Origin: Streptomyces sabulosicollis
Lineage (GTDB): Bacteria > Actinomycetota > Actinomycetes > Streptomycetales > Streptomycetaceae
Direction of reading: 5' to 3'
NCBI RefSeq assembly: GCF_016103465.1
Contig: NZ_JAEEAP010000031.1
Coordinates: 1 to 39,620 of the forward strand
DNA length: 39,620 nt
In this document: positions 24,314 to 32,688 of the stretch, piece by piece
Layout of the letters: each line of letters begins with the position of its first letter
Numbering within the stretch: the stretch's first letter is position 1
Notes under the pieces: model-generated
The model's database searches: none
What the model saw: the letters and a program-made list of their open reading frames with translations, nothing else
What the model was told of the DNA's origin: nothing
Translations under genes and position numbers: made by a program

Positions 24314-24555
24314 CGTGCCACCCCCGTTTCCTCGCTCGGCAGGTGACGGGAAATGGCACGGCTGGTACTGGGAGGGTCGCCCATCGTGGGTCTGCTCGTC
24401 CTTCGTCGTTCGGAGAGATCTCGGGAAGAGTCTCTCCCACCGTGGGTAAAAGAATGGTAAAGCACAACCGACTCCAGCGAGTCCACGGGGAGCTTTTCGG
24501 GCTTCCCTCCCCAATGTGTCGACACGAGCCCTCCTGTGCCGTGGCACCCCATATT
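24314..24555 (-). other. Long untranslated leader region of the CNNM operon
   Basis: About 240 bases lie between the palindrome at 24556 and the CNNM start, without a gene. Several short inverted repeats are visible (for instance GGAGAGA with TCTCTCC around 24414-24442). I could not match it to a Mg2+, Mn2+ or c-di-AMP riboswitch. It may simply be a long leader. Confidence 0.35.
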
Positions 24556-24575
24556 CTTCTACACGCATGTAGAAG
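24556..24575. promoter_or_regulatory. BlaI-type operator candidate 2
   Basis: CTTCTACA-CGCA-TGTAGAAG is a perfect palindrome with eight-base arms, the best of the four sites. It lies between the CNNM operon (minus) and the HhH/Spo0M genes (plus) and could control either or both. Confidence 0.7.
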
Positions 24576-24648
24576 CGCGAGGGGATGGCCCGGGCGTACC
24601 TGGGCCGCCTGTCGGGTGCGGAATATCCCGCTAGGAGGGCGGCGCACG

Positions 24649-24816
24649 ATGAGCGGTGATCGGCCACCGATGCGGGGGGATCCGTCAACGTGCCGCCGTC
24701 CCAGAAAGTTCCGCATGGCAGAGCCTGCCGTGTCACCACAGCGGGCACGACACGCGGCAGGCGCTCTCGCTCATTCACTCACTCAGGCCCTGGGAGGACA
24801 GGCATGGCATCGATAG
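24649..24816 (+). CDS. Possible 55-aa leader peptide ahead of the HhH gene
   Basis: The ATG at 24649 has AGGAGG ten bases upstream, and the frame ends 13 bp inside the next gene, an arrangement that suits translational coupling. The residues are Arg/Pro rich with no recognisable domain, and codon use does not argue strongly for translation. It may be spurious. Confidence 0.3.
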   Translation: MSGDRPPMRGDPSTCRRPRKFRMAEPAVSPQRARHAAGALAHSLTQALGGQAWHR

Positions 24817-25025
24817 ACCTGGACAAGGTGCTGGACAAAGCGTGGACTGACAAGAACCTGCCGGAGATCCTCGCCGCGCCCGTATCGGCGCTCAAGGGAG
24901 TCTCGGACCGTCAGGGCCGCTTGCTGGAGGAGGCTTTCGGCATCAAGACGGTTCAGGACCTTGCCGACCTGAAATACGCCCACTGGGCGTCTGCTCTGGC
25001 CACGCTCGACACATCGAGCAAGTAA
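24804..25025 (+). CDS. Small HhH-like protein
   Basis: 73 residues. The ATG at 24804 has GGGAGG seven bases upstream. The C-terminal half, with ALKGVSDRQGRLLEEAFGIK followed by TVQDLADLKY, has the helix-hairpin-helix pattern seen in DUF4332-like and nucleic-acid-binding proteins. No catalytic residues are visible. It sits just ahead of spo0M, after the palindrome at 24556. A role in nucleic-acid binding or as a scaffold is inferred. Confidence 0.8.
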   Translation: MASIDLDKVLDKAWTDKNLPEILAAPVSALKGVSDRQGRLLEEAFGIKTVQDLADLKYAHWASALATLDTSSK

Positions 25026-25130
25026 AACTCAACGCGCCTCCGCAGGCCGGCCCCGCGGCTGCTGCCGCCGAACCGGCCCGCGGACGGCGTGCGCACAGAA
25101 CAGGACGCATACGAAGGAGTGAACGCCGCC

Positions 25131-26153
25131 ATGGTGTTCAAACGACTGCTCGGCTCGCTCGGTGTCGGCGGGCCCACCGTGGACACAGTGCTGGACCCCG
25201 GCCCCGTACGCCCCGGCGGGCCACTGACCGGACAGGTCCACATCCAGGGCGGCAGCTCAGACTTCGACATCGAGCGCATCACGCTGGACCTGGTGGCTCG
25301 GGTCGAGGCCGAGCACGGCGACGGGGAGCATGAAGGCGCCGTCGTCTTCGACCACTTCACGGTCGGGGGCGGCTTCCGGCTCGCCGAGGGCGAACGCCGC
25401 AGTCTGCCCTTCACGGCACACCTCCCCTGGGAGACGCCCGTCACCGAGCTGTACGGGCAGCCGCTGGGCATCATCCTCGGGGTCCGCACGGGGCTCGAAG
25501 TGGCGGGCGCGAAGGACAAGGGCGACCTCGACCAGCTGACCGTGAGCCCGCTGCCGGTGCAGGAAGCCGTTCTGGAGGCGTTGGGGCAACTCGGTTTCGG
25601 CTTCAAGTCCGCCGATCTGGAGTTGGGCCACGTCGGCGGCACCGGGCAGCGGCTGCCCTTCTACCAGGAGATCGAGCTCACTCCCGCACCGCAGTACGCC
25701 CACGCCGTCAACGAACTCGAGGTGACCTTCCTCGCGGACCCCGGCGGGATGGACGTCGTCCTGGAAGCCGACAAGCGCGGCGGGTTCTTTTCCGGCGGGC
25801 ATGACGCCCTCACCCGCTTCACCGTCAGCCATGACGGCGTCGAGCACCGCGACTGGTACACCGAGGTCGACGCCTGGATTCGGCAACTCACCGACCAGCG
25901 CACCTCCCATGGCGCCCACGGCTCCCACGGCTCTTATGGCCAAGGCGAGCCCTACCCGTGGAGTTACGGCCACCACGACGGCCACGGCTACGGGCACAGC
26001 GACCACCACCACGACAGCCACCACCGCTCAGGCCCCAGCACCGGCGCCATCGTCGGGGGCGTCGCGGCCGGTGTCGCGGTCGGCATCGTCGGCGGCATGG
26101 TCGCGGCGGAGGTTGTCGACGAGATCGGCGACGCCTTCGAGGACGAGGACTGA
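25131..26153 (+). CDS. spo0M: Spo0M-like arrestin-fold protein
   Basis: 340 residues. It begins VFKRLLGSLGVGGPTVDTVL, the standard Spo0M start, and continues with the arrestin-like beta sandwich (GGPLTGQVHIQGG, ITLDLVARVEAE, LPWETPVTELYGQPLGI). After residue 250 there is a His/Gly/Tyr-rich linker (HGAHGSHGSYG; HHHHD-type runs) and a hydrophobic C-terminal helix rich in Gly and Val that may touch the membrane. Spo0M modulates developmental or stress responses in Bacillus; the mechanism is poorly known. The His-rich linker could bind metal, which fits the metal-stress setting. Confidence 0.88.
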   Translation: MVFKRLLGSLGVGGPTVDTVLDPGPVRPGGPLTGQVHIQGGSSDFDIERITLDLVARVEAEHGDGEHEGAVVFDHFTVGGGFRLAEGERRSLPFTAHLPWETPVTELYGQPLGIILGVRTGLEVAGAKDKGDLDQLTVSPLPVQEAVLEALGQLGFGFKSADLELGHVGGTGQRLPFYQEIELTPAPQYAHAVNELEVTFLADPGGMDVVLEADKRGGFFSGGHDALTRFTVSHDGVEHRDWYTEVDAWIRQLTDQRTSHGAHGSHGSYGQGEPYPWSYGHHDGHGYGHSDHHHDSHHRSGPSTGAIVGGVAAGVAVGIVGGMVAAEVVDEIGDAFEDED

Positions 26154-26175
26154 GTGACCTCCGTCCCCTGCTAGC

Positions 26176-26193
26176 TTTTACAGCACTGTAGAA
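26176..26193. promoter_or_regulatory. BlaI-type operator candidate 3 (terB)
   Basis: TTTTACA-GCAC-TGTAGAA, one mismatch from the shared palindrome, 62 bp before the TerB start. Confidence 0.6.
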
Positions 26194-26254
26194 ATCCAGT
26201 CACGCCCGGGCGGTATGCATCCGGCCCGGACACCCGACAACCTATGGAGTTCTC

Positions 26255-26710
26255 ATGGCCCTGTGGGATCGCATCAAGGATTCCGCCCAGACGATGCAGA
26301 CCCAGCTCGTCGCGAAGAAGAACGACTTGAAGAGCGGCGCCTTCCGCGACGCCAGCATGGCGATGTGCGCGCTGGTGGCCGCGGCGGACGGCTCGATCGA
26401 CCCGGCGGAGCGGCACCGCGTCGCTCAGCTGATCGCCACCAACGAGGTTCTGCAGAACTTCCCCGCCGACGATCTTCAGCGACGGTTCGACGACTACCTC
26501 AACAAGCTCACTGCGGACTTCGAATTCGGCAAGGTCAGCGTCCTTCAGGAAGTCGCCAAGGCGAAGAAGAAGCCCGCCGAGGCGCGTGCCGTCATCCAGA
26601 TCGGCATCGTCATCGGCGGTGCGGACGGGAACTTCGACAAGACCGAACAGGCCGTGGTCCGCGAGGCTTGCTTCACCCTGGACCTGCCGCCCGCCGAGTT
26701 CGACCTGTAG
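26255..26710 (+). CDS. terB: TerB-family tellurite-resistance/stress protein
   Basis: 151 residues, all-helical TerB fold. The two acidic metal-type loops are visible: AAADGSIDPAE (about 47-57) and GGADGNFDKTEQ (about 121-132). TerB associates with TerC and TerD at the inner membrane in other bacteria; no terC is in this window. It starts at an ATG with GGAG seven bases before it, downstream of the palindrome at 26176. It is separated from the TerD genes by the convergent M56/blaI operon. Confidence 0.92.
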   Translation: MALWDRIKDSAQTMQTQLVAKKNDLKSGAFRDASMAMCALVAAADGSIDPAERHRVAQLIATNEVLQNFPADDLQRRFDDYLNKLTADFEFGKVSVLQEVAKAKKKPAEARAVIQIGIVIGGADGNFDKTEQAVVREACFTLDLPPAEFDL

Positions 26711-26773
26711 CCGAGGTGCGGCCGGTGACCGGGCGGAGCGTCCCGTCCCCGGCACGCTTCACTCTCCGGCCGG

Positions 26774-27712
26774 CTACAGCGGGGTCGCGGCCTGGAGGAT
26801 CAGGAACAGGGCGACCGCCGCGTTCGCCGAGGACACGGCGGACGCGGCTGTTCCCGCGGCCGCGATCCAGGCGGCCAGACCCGGGGCCGTCCAGGCAGGC
26901 GGCCAGTACTGGGCGGGCGGCACCGGTCCCAGCAGCGCCGCCACCCGGCGCGGGACCGGCCCGGGCGCGGCGAATCCGGCCAGCGTCGCAGCAGGCGTGC
27001 CGCGGGACACCAAAGCCGCCTTGCCGACAGCCCGGGCCGTGACTGTGCGGTCCCCGACCTCCCGCGCCGCCTCCTCGTCCGCCCACCGCTCGGCGCAGTA
27101 GGCCACCGCCCTCTGCAGCGGGCGCAGCAGTGGGTTCGCCCGCGCCGCCAACTGCGCGGCCAGCAGATAGCGATGGTGCCGCCCAGCCAGGTGGGCCTGC
27201 TCATGGGCGATCATGGCCCGCTGTTCAGAGCCGCTCAGGCAGGCGAGCATCGCGGTGGAGACGACAATCCGGCCAGGCTTGCCGGACGCTGCGGGCAGTG
27301 CGTACGCGTACGCCTTGTCGTCGGGCAATGTCGTGACCAGTGCGTCGGGCAGCCCGGCGATCGCGTCCTGGGCGCGCCGCCGCGCCCGGTGGTGCCGCCA
27401 TACCGTACCGGTGCACGAGACGGCCACGGGAACGAGCGCGCCGATGGCGGCTTTGCCGGCGACCTCGTCGCAGGGCACGGCCTCCCGCACCTCGGGATCC
27501 GACCAGCCGTCCGGCAGTGGATTGCCCGGCAGTTGGGCCGTACCCACGACCACAAGCAGCGCCAGACACAGCGTGGAGGACACGGCGAGCACGCCTCCGA
27601 TCAGCGACAGGAGGCGGGTGGACCTGCGTGGGTGAAGGTACTGCTCGGCCACCCGGGCGATCGGCCAGGCCGTTAACGGCAGGACAAGCGGCAGAAAGAC
27701 GAACACGCCCAA
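26774..27712 (-). CDS. M56-family (BlaR1/MecR1-like) membrane metalloprotease
   Basis: 312 residues with N-terminal membrane helices (VFVFLPLVLPLTAWPI, LLSLIGGVLAVSSTLCLALL, GALVPVAVSC) and the zinc motif H170-E-x-x-H174 (IAHEQAHLAG) with a downstream AERWADEEA supplying the third ligand. A last hydrophobic segment ends the protein. There is no penicillin-binding sensor domain as in BlaR1, so the inducer is unknown. It starts three bases after the BlaI stop. The established model is that the protease relieves BlaI repression. Confidence 0.9.
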   Translation of the reverse strand: MGVFVFLPLVLPLTAWPIARVAEQYLHPRRSTRLLSLIGGVLAVSSTLCLALLVVVGTAQLPGNPLPDGWSDPEVREAVPCDEVAGKAAIGALVPVAVSCTGTVWRHHRARRRAQDAIAGLPDALVTTLPDDKAYAYALPAASGKPGRIVVSTAMLACLSGSEQRAMIAHEQAHLAGRHHRYLLAAQLAARANPLLRPLQRAVAYCAERWADEEAAREVGDRTVTARAVGKAALVSRGTPAATLAGFAAPGPVPRRVAALLGPVPPAQYWPPAWTAPGLAAWIAAAGTAASAVSSANAAVALFLILQAATPL

Positions 27713-27715
27713 CCG

Positions 27716-28126
27716 TCAGTCCCTCGCTGTCTCAATCAGCAGACCACGCAGCAGCCGCTCGTCGTCCGCCGTCAGTCCCGTCACAAAGCTCGCCAGAACT
27801 GCCTCACGGTCGTCCTGGCCGTCCAGGACCCGCCTCATCCGCAGCGCCGCCAGCCCCGCCTCGTCCGACTCCGCCCGCCACACAAACGACCGGCCCGCCC
27901 GCTGCCGGGTCACGGCCCCCTTGGCCTGCAACCTGGCCAGAATCGTCATGACCGTGGTGTAGGCGAGAGGGCCCTCAAGCCGCTCCTGCACCCAAGCGGC
28001 CGTCACCGGGCCACACGCCCGACGCAACACCGCGAGAACCTGCGCCTCCAACTCCCCCTGCCCTCGCCGACGGGAGCGCGGGCGCAGGTCGCCCTTGTCC
28101 TGGTCCCTCACGCCGTCTCCCTCCAA
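27716..28126 (-). CDS. blaI: BlaI/MecI/CopY-family repressor
   Basis: 136 residues; a GTG at 28108 is an alternative start. The winged helix is typical: RRRGQGELEAQVLAVLRRA, then LAYTTVMTILARLQAKGAVT and RAGRSFVWRA, followed by the dimerisation helices (EAVLASFVTGL, DDERLLRGLL). BlaI proteins bind TACA-Nx-TGTA dyads. One such dyad lies at 28196-28213, between this gene and the divergent terD, consistent with autoregulation. Confidence 0.93.
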   Translation of the reverse strand: MEGDGVRDQDKGDLRPRSRRRGQGELEAQVLAVLRRACGPVTAAWVQERLEGPLAYTTVMTILARLQAKGAVTRQRAGRSFVWRAESDEAGLAALRMRRVLDGQDDREAVLASFVTGLTADDERLLRGLLIETARD

Positions 28127-28195
28127 CAGACCGCCCGCAACCAGCCATCAGCCGACGGTACAGCGTCATCAATACGCGCCGCCCACCCCACACAG

Positions 28196-28213
28196 TTCTA
28201 CAGTGTTGTAGAT
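28196..28213. promoter_or_regulatory. BlaI-type operator candidate 4 (blaI-terD intergenic)
   Basis: TTCTACA-GTGT-TGTAGAT. The right arm overlaps TAGATT, which could serve as the -10 element of terD. It lies between the divergent starts of blaI and terD. Confidence 0.75.
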
Positions 28214-28248
28214 TTTGATGTCAGTTCATCGAGCACCAGGAGGAGATT

Positions 28249-28824
28249 GTGGGAGTTTCCCTGTCCAAAGGCGGTAACGTCTCGCTCAGCAAGGAGGCGC
28301 CGGGCCTGAGCGCGGTCCTGGTCGGCCTGGGCTGGGACGTACGGACCACCACGGGCACCGACTACGACCTCGACGCCAGCGCCCTGCTGTGCAACGAGGC
28401 CGGCAAGGTCGCCTCCAATGAGCACTTCGTCTTCTACAACAACCTCACCAGCCCAGACGGCTCTGTCGAACACACCGGCGACAACCTCACCGGTGAGGGC
28501 GAGGGCGACGACGAGGCCATCAAGGTCAACCTGGCCGCCGTGCCCGCCGAGATCACCAGGATCGTGTTCCCCGTCTCCATCCACGACGCCGAAAGCCGCG
28601 GTCAGAGCTTCGGCCAGGTACGTAACGCCTTCATCCGCGTGGTCAACCAAGCCGACAACGCCGAGCTCGCCCGCTACGACCTGAGCGAGGACGCCGCCAC
28701 CGAGACCGCGATGGTCTTCGGCGAGCTCTACCGCAACGGCGCGGAGTGGAAGTTCCGCGCGGTCGGCCAGGGCTACGCCTCGGGACTGGCGGGCATCGCC
28801 TCCGACTTCGGCGTCAACCTCTGA
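28249..28824 (+). CDS. terD: TerD-family Ca2+-binding stress protein
   Basis: 191 residues, canonical Ter[15 protein letters not shown] start, VGLGWDVR, the calcium sites [10 protein letters not shown] and [10 protein letters not shown], and the ending of the [11 protein letters not shown] type. GTG start with AGGAGGA five bases upstream. TerD proteins bind Ca2+ and act in tellurite, phage and general stress responses at the membrane. It is divergent from blaI with the shared operator at 28196 between them, so it is probably the main target of BlaI. Confidence 0.96.
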   Translation: MGVSLSKGGNVSLSKEAPGLSAVLVGLGWDVRTTTGTDYDLDASALLCNEAGKVASNEHFVFYNNLTSPDGSVEHTGDNLTGEGEGDDEAIKVNLAAVPAEITRIVFPVSIHDAESRGQSFGQVRNAFIRVVNQADNAELARYDLSEDAATETAMVFGELYRNGAEWKFRAVGQGYASGLAGIASDFGVNL

Positions 28825-28830
28825 CCGGTA

Positions 28831-28877
28831 GCGGACTGCTGGGCCCCAGCCCTTCGGCTACCGGCCCGGCAGTCCGC
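28831..28877 (+). terminator. Hairpin after terD
   Basis: 15-base arms (GCGGACTGCTGGGCC and GGCCCGGCAGTCCGC) with one mismatch, seven bases after the stop. There is no clear T-run, as is common in Streptomyces. Confidence 0.7.
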
Positions 28878-28915
28878 ACCGAGTCGGCCTGTTCGAACTC
28901 ATCGAGGACACAGAC

Positions 28916-29662
28916 ATGACCGGCGCACCTGGGTTACAGCCGGAGGACAGGCCCGACTTCGAGCGGGTGCTGCGGCAGGCTCTGAACACCCCGGAAATCC
29001 GTCGTGCTTTGCGGCAACACAGCTCCTCCGATGACGCGGAAACCGAACGGCTGCGGTCCGAGGCTCTCGCCGAGAGCGCGGCCATCACGGCGGCCGCCGC
29101 GCCCGAGTACGACGCCTACCTGCGGCAACGCGCGACGACAGCCCCCTCGGTCGCGCCCCCCGACCGGATCGGCCCAGCACGCGCGGCCACAGGGGGGATG
29201 CGCGGGCTGCTGCCCGCGGTAGCGGTCCTGACACCGGTGCTGGGGGCGGCCGCGACCGCGGTCTTTCTTCTCCTGGGCTACGTCGTGAGCGTCAGCGCCT
29301 CGGGGCGCGAGCTGGGCGACCAGCTGCTGACCGCAGGGAAGAGCGCCGCAGTGGTCACGGCGGTCACCACGGTGATCGGCGTGACCTGGCTCCTCATCAC
29401 CGCCTCGCGCCATCGCTCGTCGTCGACGGACTCCACGCCAAACACGTCGAGGGCCACCGCTGCGGCCCGTGAGGCATGGCAGCGGGCTCTCCTGGAACGC
29501 GGCATCCTGCCGTTCCTACGCGACCGGCTGCGGCAGGCCAAGCCGATCGAGCCCACTGACCCTGGCCGCCGCTCACGCCTGGGTTTCAGCAGTCCGGATT
29601 TCGAGGGTCCCGAGTACGCCGGCCCCGACTTCACCGTGCCGCGCCCCCCGTCCGAGGACTGA
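28916..29662 (+). CDS. Unknown membrane protein in the Ter cluster
   Basis: 248 residues. The N-terminal 90 residues are acidic and helical (DFERVLRQALNTPEIRRAL), followed by two membrane helices (LLPAVAVLTPVLGAAATAVF; AVVTAVTTVIGVTWLLI) and a basic C-terminal part with EAWQRALLERGILPFLRDRL. I do not recognise a family, but proteins of this layout often sit among TerD genes in Streptomyces. It probably anchors or senses at the membrane. Confidence 0.85.
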   Translation: MTGAPGLQPEDRPDFERVLRQALNTPEIRRALRQHSSSDDAETERLRSEALAESAAITAAAAPEYDAYLRQRATTAPSVAPPDRIGPARAATGGMRGLLPAVAVLTPVLGAAATAVFLLLGYVVSVSASGRELGDQLLTAGKSAAVVTAVTTVIGVTWLLITASRHRSSSTDSTPNTSRATAAAREAWQRALLERGILPFLRDRLRQAKPIEPTDPGRRSRLGFSSPDFEGPEYAGPDFTVPRPPSED

Positions 29663-29725
29663 CGCCGCCCGTCGGCCGGGGCCCCGTCCCCACGAGGACC
29701 GCATGAGAAACACGAGAGGAAGTAC

Positions 29726-30304
29726 ATGACCGTGAATCTGGCCAAGGGCCAGCAGATCAGCTTGAGCAAGGCCGGCGGGGCCGCGCTCACCGCCGTACGC
29801 ATGGGGCTCGGCTGGCAGTCCGCGCCCCGCAAGGGTTTCCTCGCCCGGCTGACCGCCAAGGAGATCGACCTCGATGCCTCGGCGGTGCTCTTCGCCGACC
29901 GGCAGCCGGTCGACGTGGTCTTCTTCCAGCACCTGGCCAGCGATGACGGCTCCGTACGCCACACCGGTGACAACCTCGTCGGCGGCAGCGGCCAGGGCGA
30001 CGACGAGTCGATCCTGATCGACCTGGAGCGCGTGCCCGTCCATATCGACCAGATCGTCTTCACCGTGAACTCCTTCACCGGTCAGACCTTCGAGGAGGTG
30101 CGACACGCCTTCTGCCGCTTGGTCGACGAGACCAACGGGCAGGAATTGGCCCGGTACACGCTCAGCGGTGGCGGCGCGTACACCGCGCAGATCATGGCCA
30201 AGCTCCACCGCTCGGGCGGCGCCTGGCAGATGTCGGCGATCGGCTCCCCAACCACCGGCCGCACCTTCCAGGACCTGATGCCCGCCATCACCGCGCACCT
30301 CTGA
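29726..30304 (+). CDS. TerD-family protein, second copy
   Basis: 192 residues. TerD pattern throughout: VNLAKGQQISLSKAG, MGLGWQS, IDLDASAVLF, DGSVRHTGDNLVGGSGQGDD, and FCRLVDETNGQELARYTLSG. An insertion (APRKGFLARLTAKE) ahead of the first acidic loop distinguishes it from the canonical copy at 28.2 kb. The calcium-binding Asp residues are kept. It is probably transcribed with the membrane protein 63 bp upstream. Confidence 0.94.
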   Translation: MTVNLAKGQQISLSKAGGAALTAVRMGLGWQSAPRKGFLARLTAKEIDLDASAVLFADRQPVDVVFFQHLASDDGSVRHTGDNLVGGSGQGDDESILIDLERVPVHIDQIVFTVNSFTGQTFEEVRHAFCRLVDETNGQELARYTLSGGGAYTAQIMAKLHRSGGAWQMSAIGSPTTGRTFQDLMPAITAHL

Positions 30305-30417
30305 CGGCTGGCGCTTCGCTAGCAGAAGACCACTGCTGGGCGGTCGGGAGACATGGAATCGACCGGCCTTCCCTGCCACACCCATCACGCCCCACCACGT
30401 GGAGAAAGCAGGCACCA

Positions 30418-30681
30418 ATGCTGGGGATGAGTGAGCTGGCCCTCCTTCTTATCGTCCTCATCGTCATCATCGGAGCGAGGAAACTCCCGGGCCTGGTCCG
30501 CTCGATGGGCCAGTCAGTCCGCATCTTCAAGAGCGAGGCCAAGGCGATGAAGTCCGAAGACAACACCCATCAGGACCAATCCGGTCCAAGGATCATCCGA
30601 GCCCAGCCCGGCGATGTGATCAGCTCCCCGACGACGGAGACCGAGCGGAGCGGTGAGAGCGGCAGCACCGGACCACACTGA
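30418..30681 (+). CDS. tatA: TatA-type translocase subunit (copy 2)
   Basis: 87 residues. The N-terminal membrane helix (ELALLLIVLIVIIGARKLPG) and amphipathic helix (VRSMGQSVRIFKSEAKAMKS) are diagnostic of TatA. The tail contains PRIIRAQPGD, which matches the HIIQVAPGD of the copy at 15.0 kb. It follows the second terD by 113 bp. A separate TatA inside a Ter cluster suggests a dedicated membrane role rather than general export. Confidence 0.9.
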   Translation: MLGMSELALLLIVLIVIIGARKLPGLVRSMGQSVRIFKSEAKAMKSEDNTHQDQSGPRIIRAQPGDVISSPTTETERSGESGSTGPH

Positions 30682-30694
30682 TTCGGCCACCTGC

Positions 30695-30738
30695 GGCGCC
30701 CCGGACATGTCTCTTCCGTGACCTGTCCGGGCGGCGCC
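30695..30738 (+). terminator. Hairpin after the second tatA
   Basis: GGCGCC-CCGGACA pairs with TGTCCGG-(GC)-GGCGCC, 14 bases after the stop. Confidence 0.7.
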
Positions 30739-30749
30739 CGGTTCTCTGA

Positions 30750-31001
30750 TCAGTTCATGCCACGTCTCTCCAGCTGAAACCCGGGCGCGGCAGTTCCCAT
30801 CCCCTCGTCCGCAGCCACCAGACGCTCACCGTCCTGGCCTGTGGCGTCCAGGCCCGCTTCGAGCTCGTCCAAGGCGCGACGAGCGGTCGCGATCCGATCA
30901 CGCAGCGCCTCCACGTCGGTACCGTAGGCGATTTTCCTCGCCACCAGGAGTTTCTCGACGACGCCCGTTCTCCCGCCCAAGTCCTGCTCTGGCGTGTCCA
31001 T
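30750..31001 (-). CDS. Small coiled-coil protein, doubtful
   Basis: About 83 residues from the ATG at 31001, with GGTGAGG close before it (the frame extends to 31013). One strong amphipathic stretch (VEALRDRIATARRALDELEA) suggests a helix or coiled coil. No family is recognised. Its minus orientation and weak start make it uncertain. Confidence 0.4.
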   Translation of the reverse strand: MDTPEQDLGGRTGVVEKLLVARKIAYGTDVEALRDRIATARRALDELEAGLDATGQDGERLVAADEGMGTAAPGFQLERRGMN

Positions 31002-31013
31002 CGCCTCACCCAA

Positions 31014-31399
31014 AAGCCCGCGCCCAGCGGTCGCGCCCGTGGCACAAGCCCGCAGCGGCGCCCACAGAGGAAGCCGTCAGGGCAACAGCTGACGAACCAG
31101 GGCCCAGCATCGCCCCACCACCTTCGCGGCCCGGCTGAGCCCGACGCCCTACATCACCGCTGATCGACGAAGACTCCAGGCACCCGGCCCCGAGCTGATG
31201 GCCTACGGGCGCTTGATGATCTCCACGGCCGTCGCCGTCGAGCGCATCAAGGCCCAGGGCATGAGCAAGCTCCAACCATGAGCGGTGAAGGCCGCTTCGT
31301 CATCCCTCAACGCCAGCAGCTTCCGCTTCCCCGGACCTCGCGGAGGACAACGTGATCAACATGGGCACTTCGACCGGATTGGATCACGGTCGGCGCGGC
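31014..31399. other. Stretch without a clear gene
   Basis: A plus-strand frame ending near 31281 (MAYGRLMISTAVAVERIK, then GMSKLQP) looks like the tail of a lost protein, but I cannot assign it. No RNA or repeat is seen. Confidence 0.3.
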
Positions 31400-32025
31400 T
31401 CAGTCGACGTCGTCGAACGCGGGGCGCCGACCCGCACGGCGCCGTATGAAACCGCGCCGGCCGGCCAGCAGGGTGATGCCCGTCCATCCGGCGACACCCA
31501 TGGCGAGAGCGCCGAGCTGGCTGCCCGGATCGACGTCGGAGGCCGCCTCCAGCGGGACGACGCCCTTCGGGTCCCTGATGACCTCGATGCTGTCCCCCAT
31601 CTCCCACTCCGGGCGTCCCCGTCGTAGTCCAGAGTCTCCTTGAGCTTGCCCGCCTGGCCGATGAGGGTGAAGCGGTGGTTCGAGCCGCCGCCGACGCCGC
31701 TGTCGGCCGCAATGCGGACGGTCTCGCGCACACCCCGGCTGTCGAGCGCGGCCTCGGGGGCGTACTGGACCGAGCCCACGAGGACGGACACCGCCGGCAG
31801 CAAGGACGAGAAGGCGAGCCACCACGCGTAATGGAGGAAACGCAGGAGGATCGCGAAGACGAGGCACCCGATGAGGCCGGTGACGATCGGGATCACGTCC
31901 ATGCCCAGAGCGAGATACGAGATACCGGTGTTGGCCGCGGCGATGACCCAGCCGAGCCCCACCACGACGAGGGTGAACAGGAGGTACGCACCCCGATCCA
32001 CTACCACGTCCTGCGACTTCTTCAT
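31400..32025 (-). pseudogene. DUF3592-like membrane protein with a frameshift
   Basis: The ATG at 32025 is preceded by GAGGTGG. It encodes three membrane helices (AYLLFTLVVVGLGWVIAA, VIPIVTGLIGCLVFAILL, WWLAFSSLLPAVSVLVGS) and a small beta domain ending TLDYDG. At about 31621 coding shifts to another frame that continues RPEWEMGDSIEVIRDPKGVV, the expected DUF3592 continuation, then a hydrophobic segment and stop at 31400. Adding one base would restore the gene, so this is either a recent mutation or a sequencing error. Confidence 0.7.
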
Positions 32026-32058
32026 GCCCACCTCAGGCATCGAGGGCAGCATAGACAC

Positions 32059-32542
32059 GTGTCCGCCACCGCCCGCGTCCGGTCCCGGCAGACCCGACCC
32101 ACGGAGCGCACGCTCATCAGTAGCCGGGGCGGGCTGTCCGCTGCCAAGGCTGCGCGCGGTCCAGCGGGCCGAATCCTGGCGCTGGTGAACCGGCCGGAGT
32201 GCGTCGACCCGCCACCCGACCCGAGTCTGGGCACGTGAGCTGGACGCGGGGAACCCCTGGTGTTCGCAGCTGATGTTCGCAGCGGACGACGTACCGAGGC
32301 CCGTCCGTCACACTTGATTGCGTCTGCAAGCTCACTTCTCGGTCTTGCATGCGGCGACCCGAGTCGGCTCTTGCCGACCCCTGGCCGGCCATCACGGAGG
32401 GGCTTCCTGGGTCTCGTGCCCCATCCGTGCCCTTCAGAGTGGTAAACAGCGGCGAATTGCAGAGCGATCATGCTCGCCCTCACATGCCTGCTTCACAGGT
32501 TCTCCCTGGTCAGAGCACGGCGTCCCTCGAAGGCGTCGGTGA
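32059..32542. other. Right flank of the island before att copy 2
   Basis: No gene I can support. The integrase or excisionase that might sit beside an att site is not recognisable on either strand. Confidence 0.4.
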
Positions 32543-32586
32543 TTCCCAAGCTCAGAGCGCGGGTTCGATTCCCGTCACCCGCTCCA
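32543..32586 (+). repeat. att copy 2 (tRNA-Gly 3' half)
   Basis: Exact 44-bp copy of 168-211, without the 5' half of the tRNA. Preceded by GTGA, as is copy 3, and followed at 32594-32615 by a diverged copy of the tRNA terminator hairpin. Confidence 0.92.
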
Positions 32587-32665
32587 CCACAAAGCCCAGG
32601 CCAGCGACCTGGGCCTTGTTGGGTTTTCACAGGGACAGTCGTTCACAGCCGGACCCCGACCGAGC

Positions 32666-32681
32666 GCATACTGGAGTATGC
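32666..32681. promoter_or_regulatory. Palindrome GCATACT-GG-AGTATGC ahead of the antitoxin gene
   Basis: Perfect seven-base arms ending eight bases before the antitoxin ATG. The only Shine-Dalgarno-like GGAG is inside the palindrome. This is the expected place for autorepression by the antitoxin. Confidence 0.65.
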
Positions 32682-32688
32682 TTGAGTC

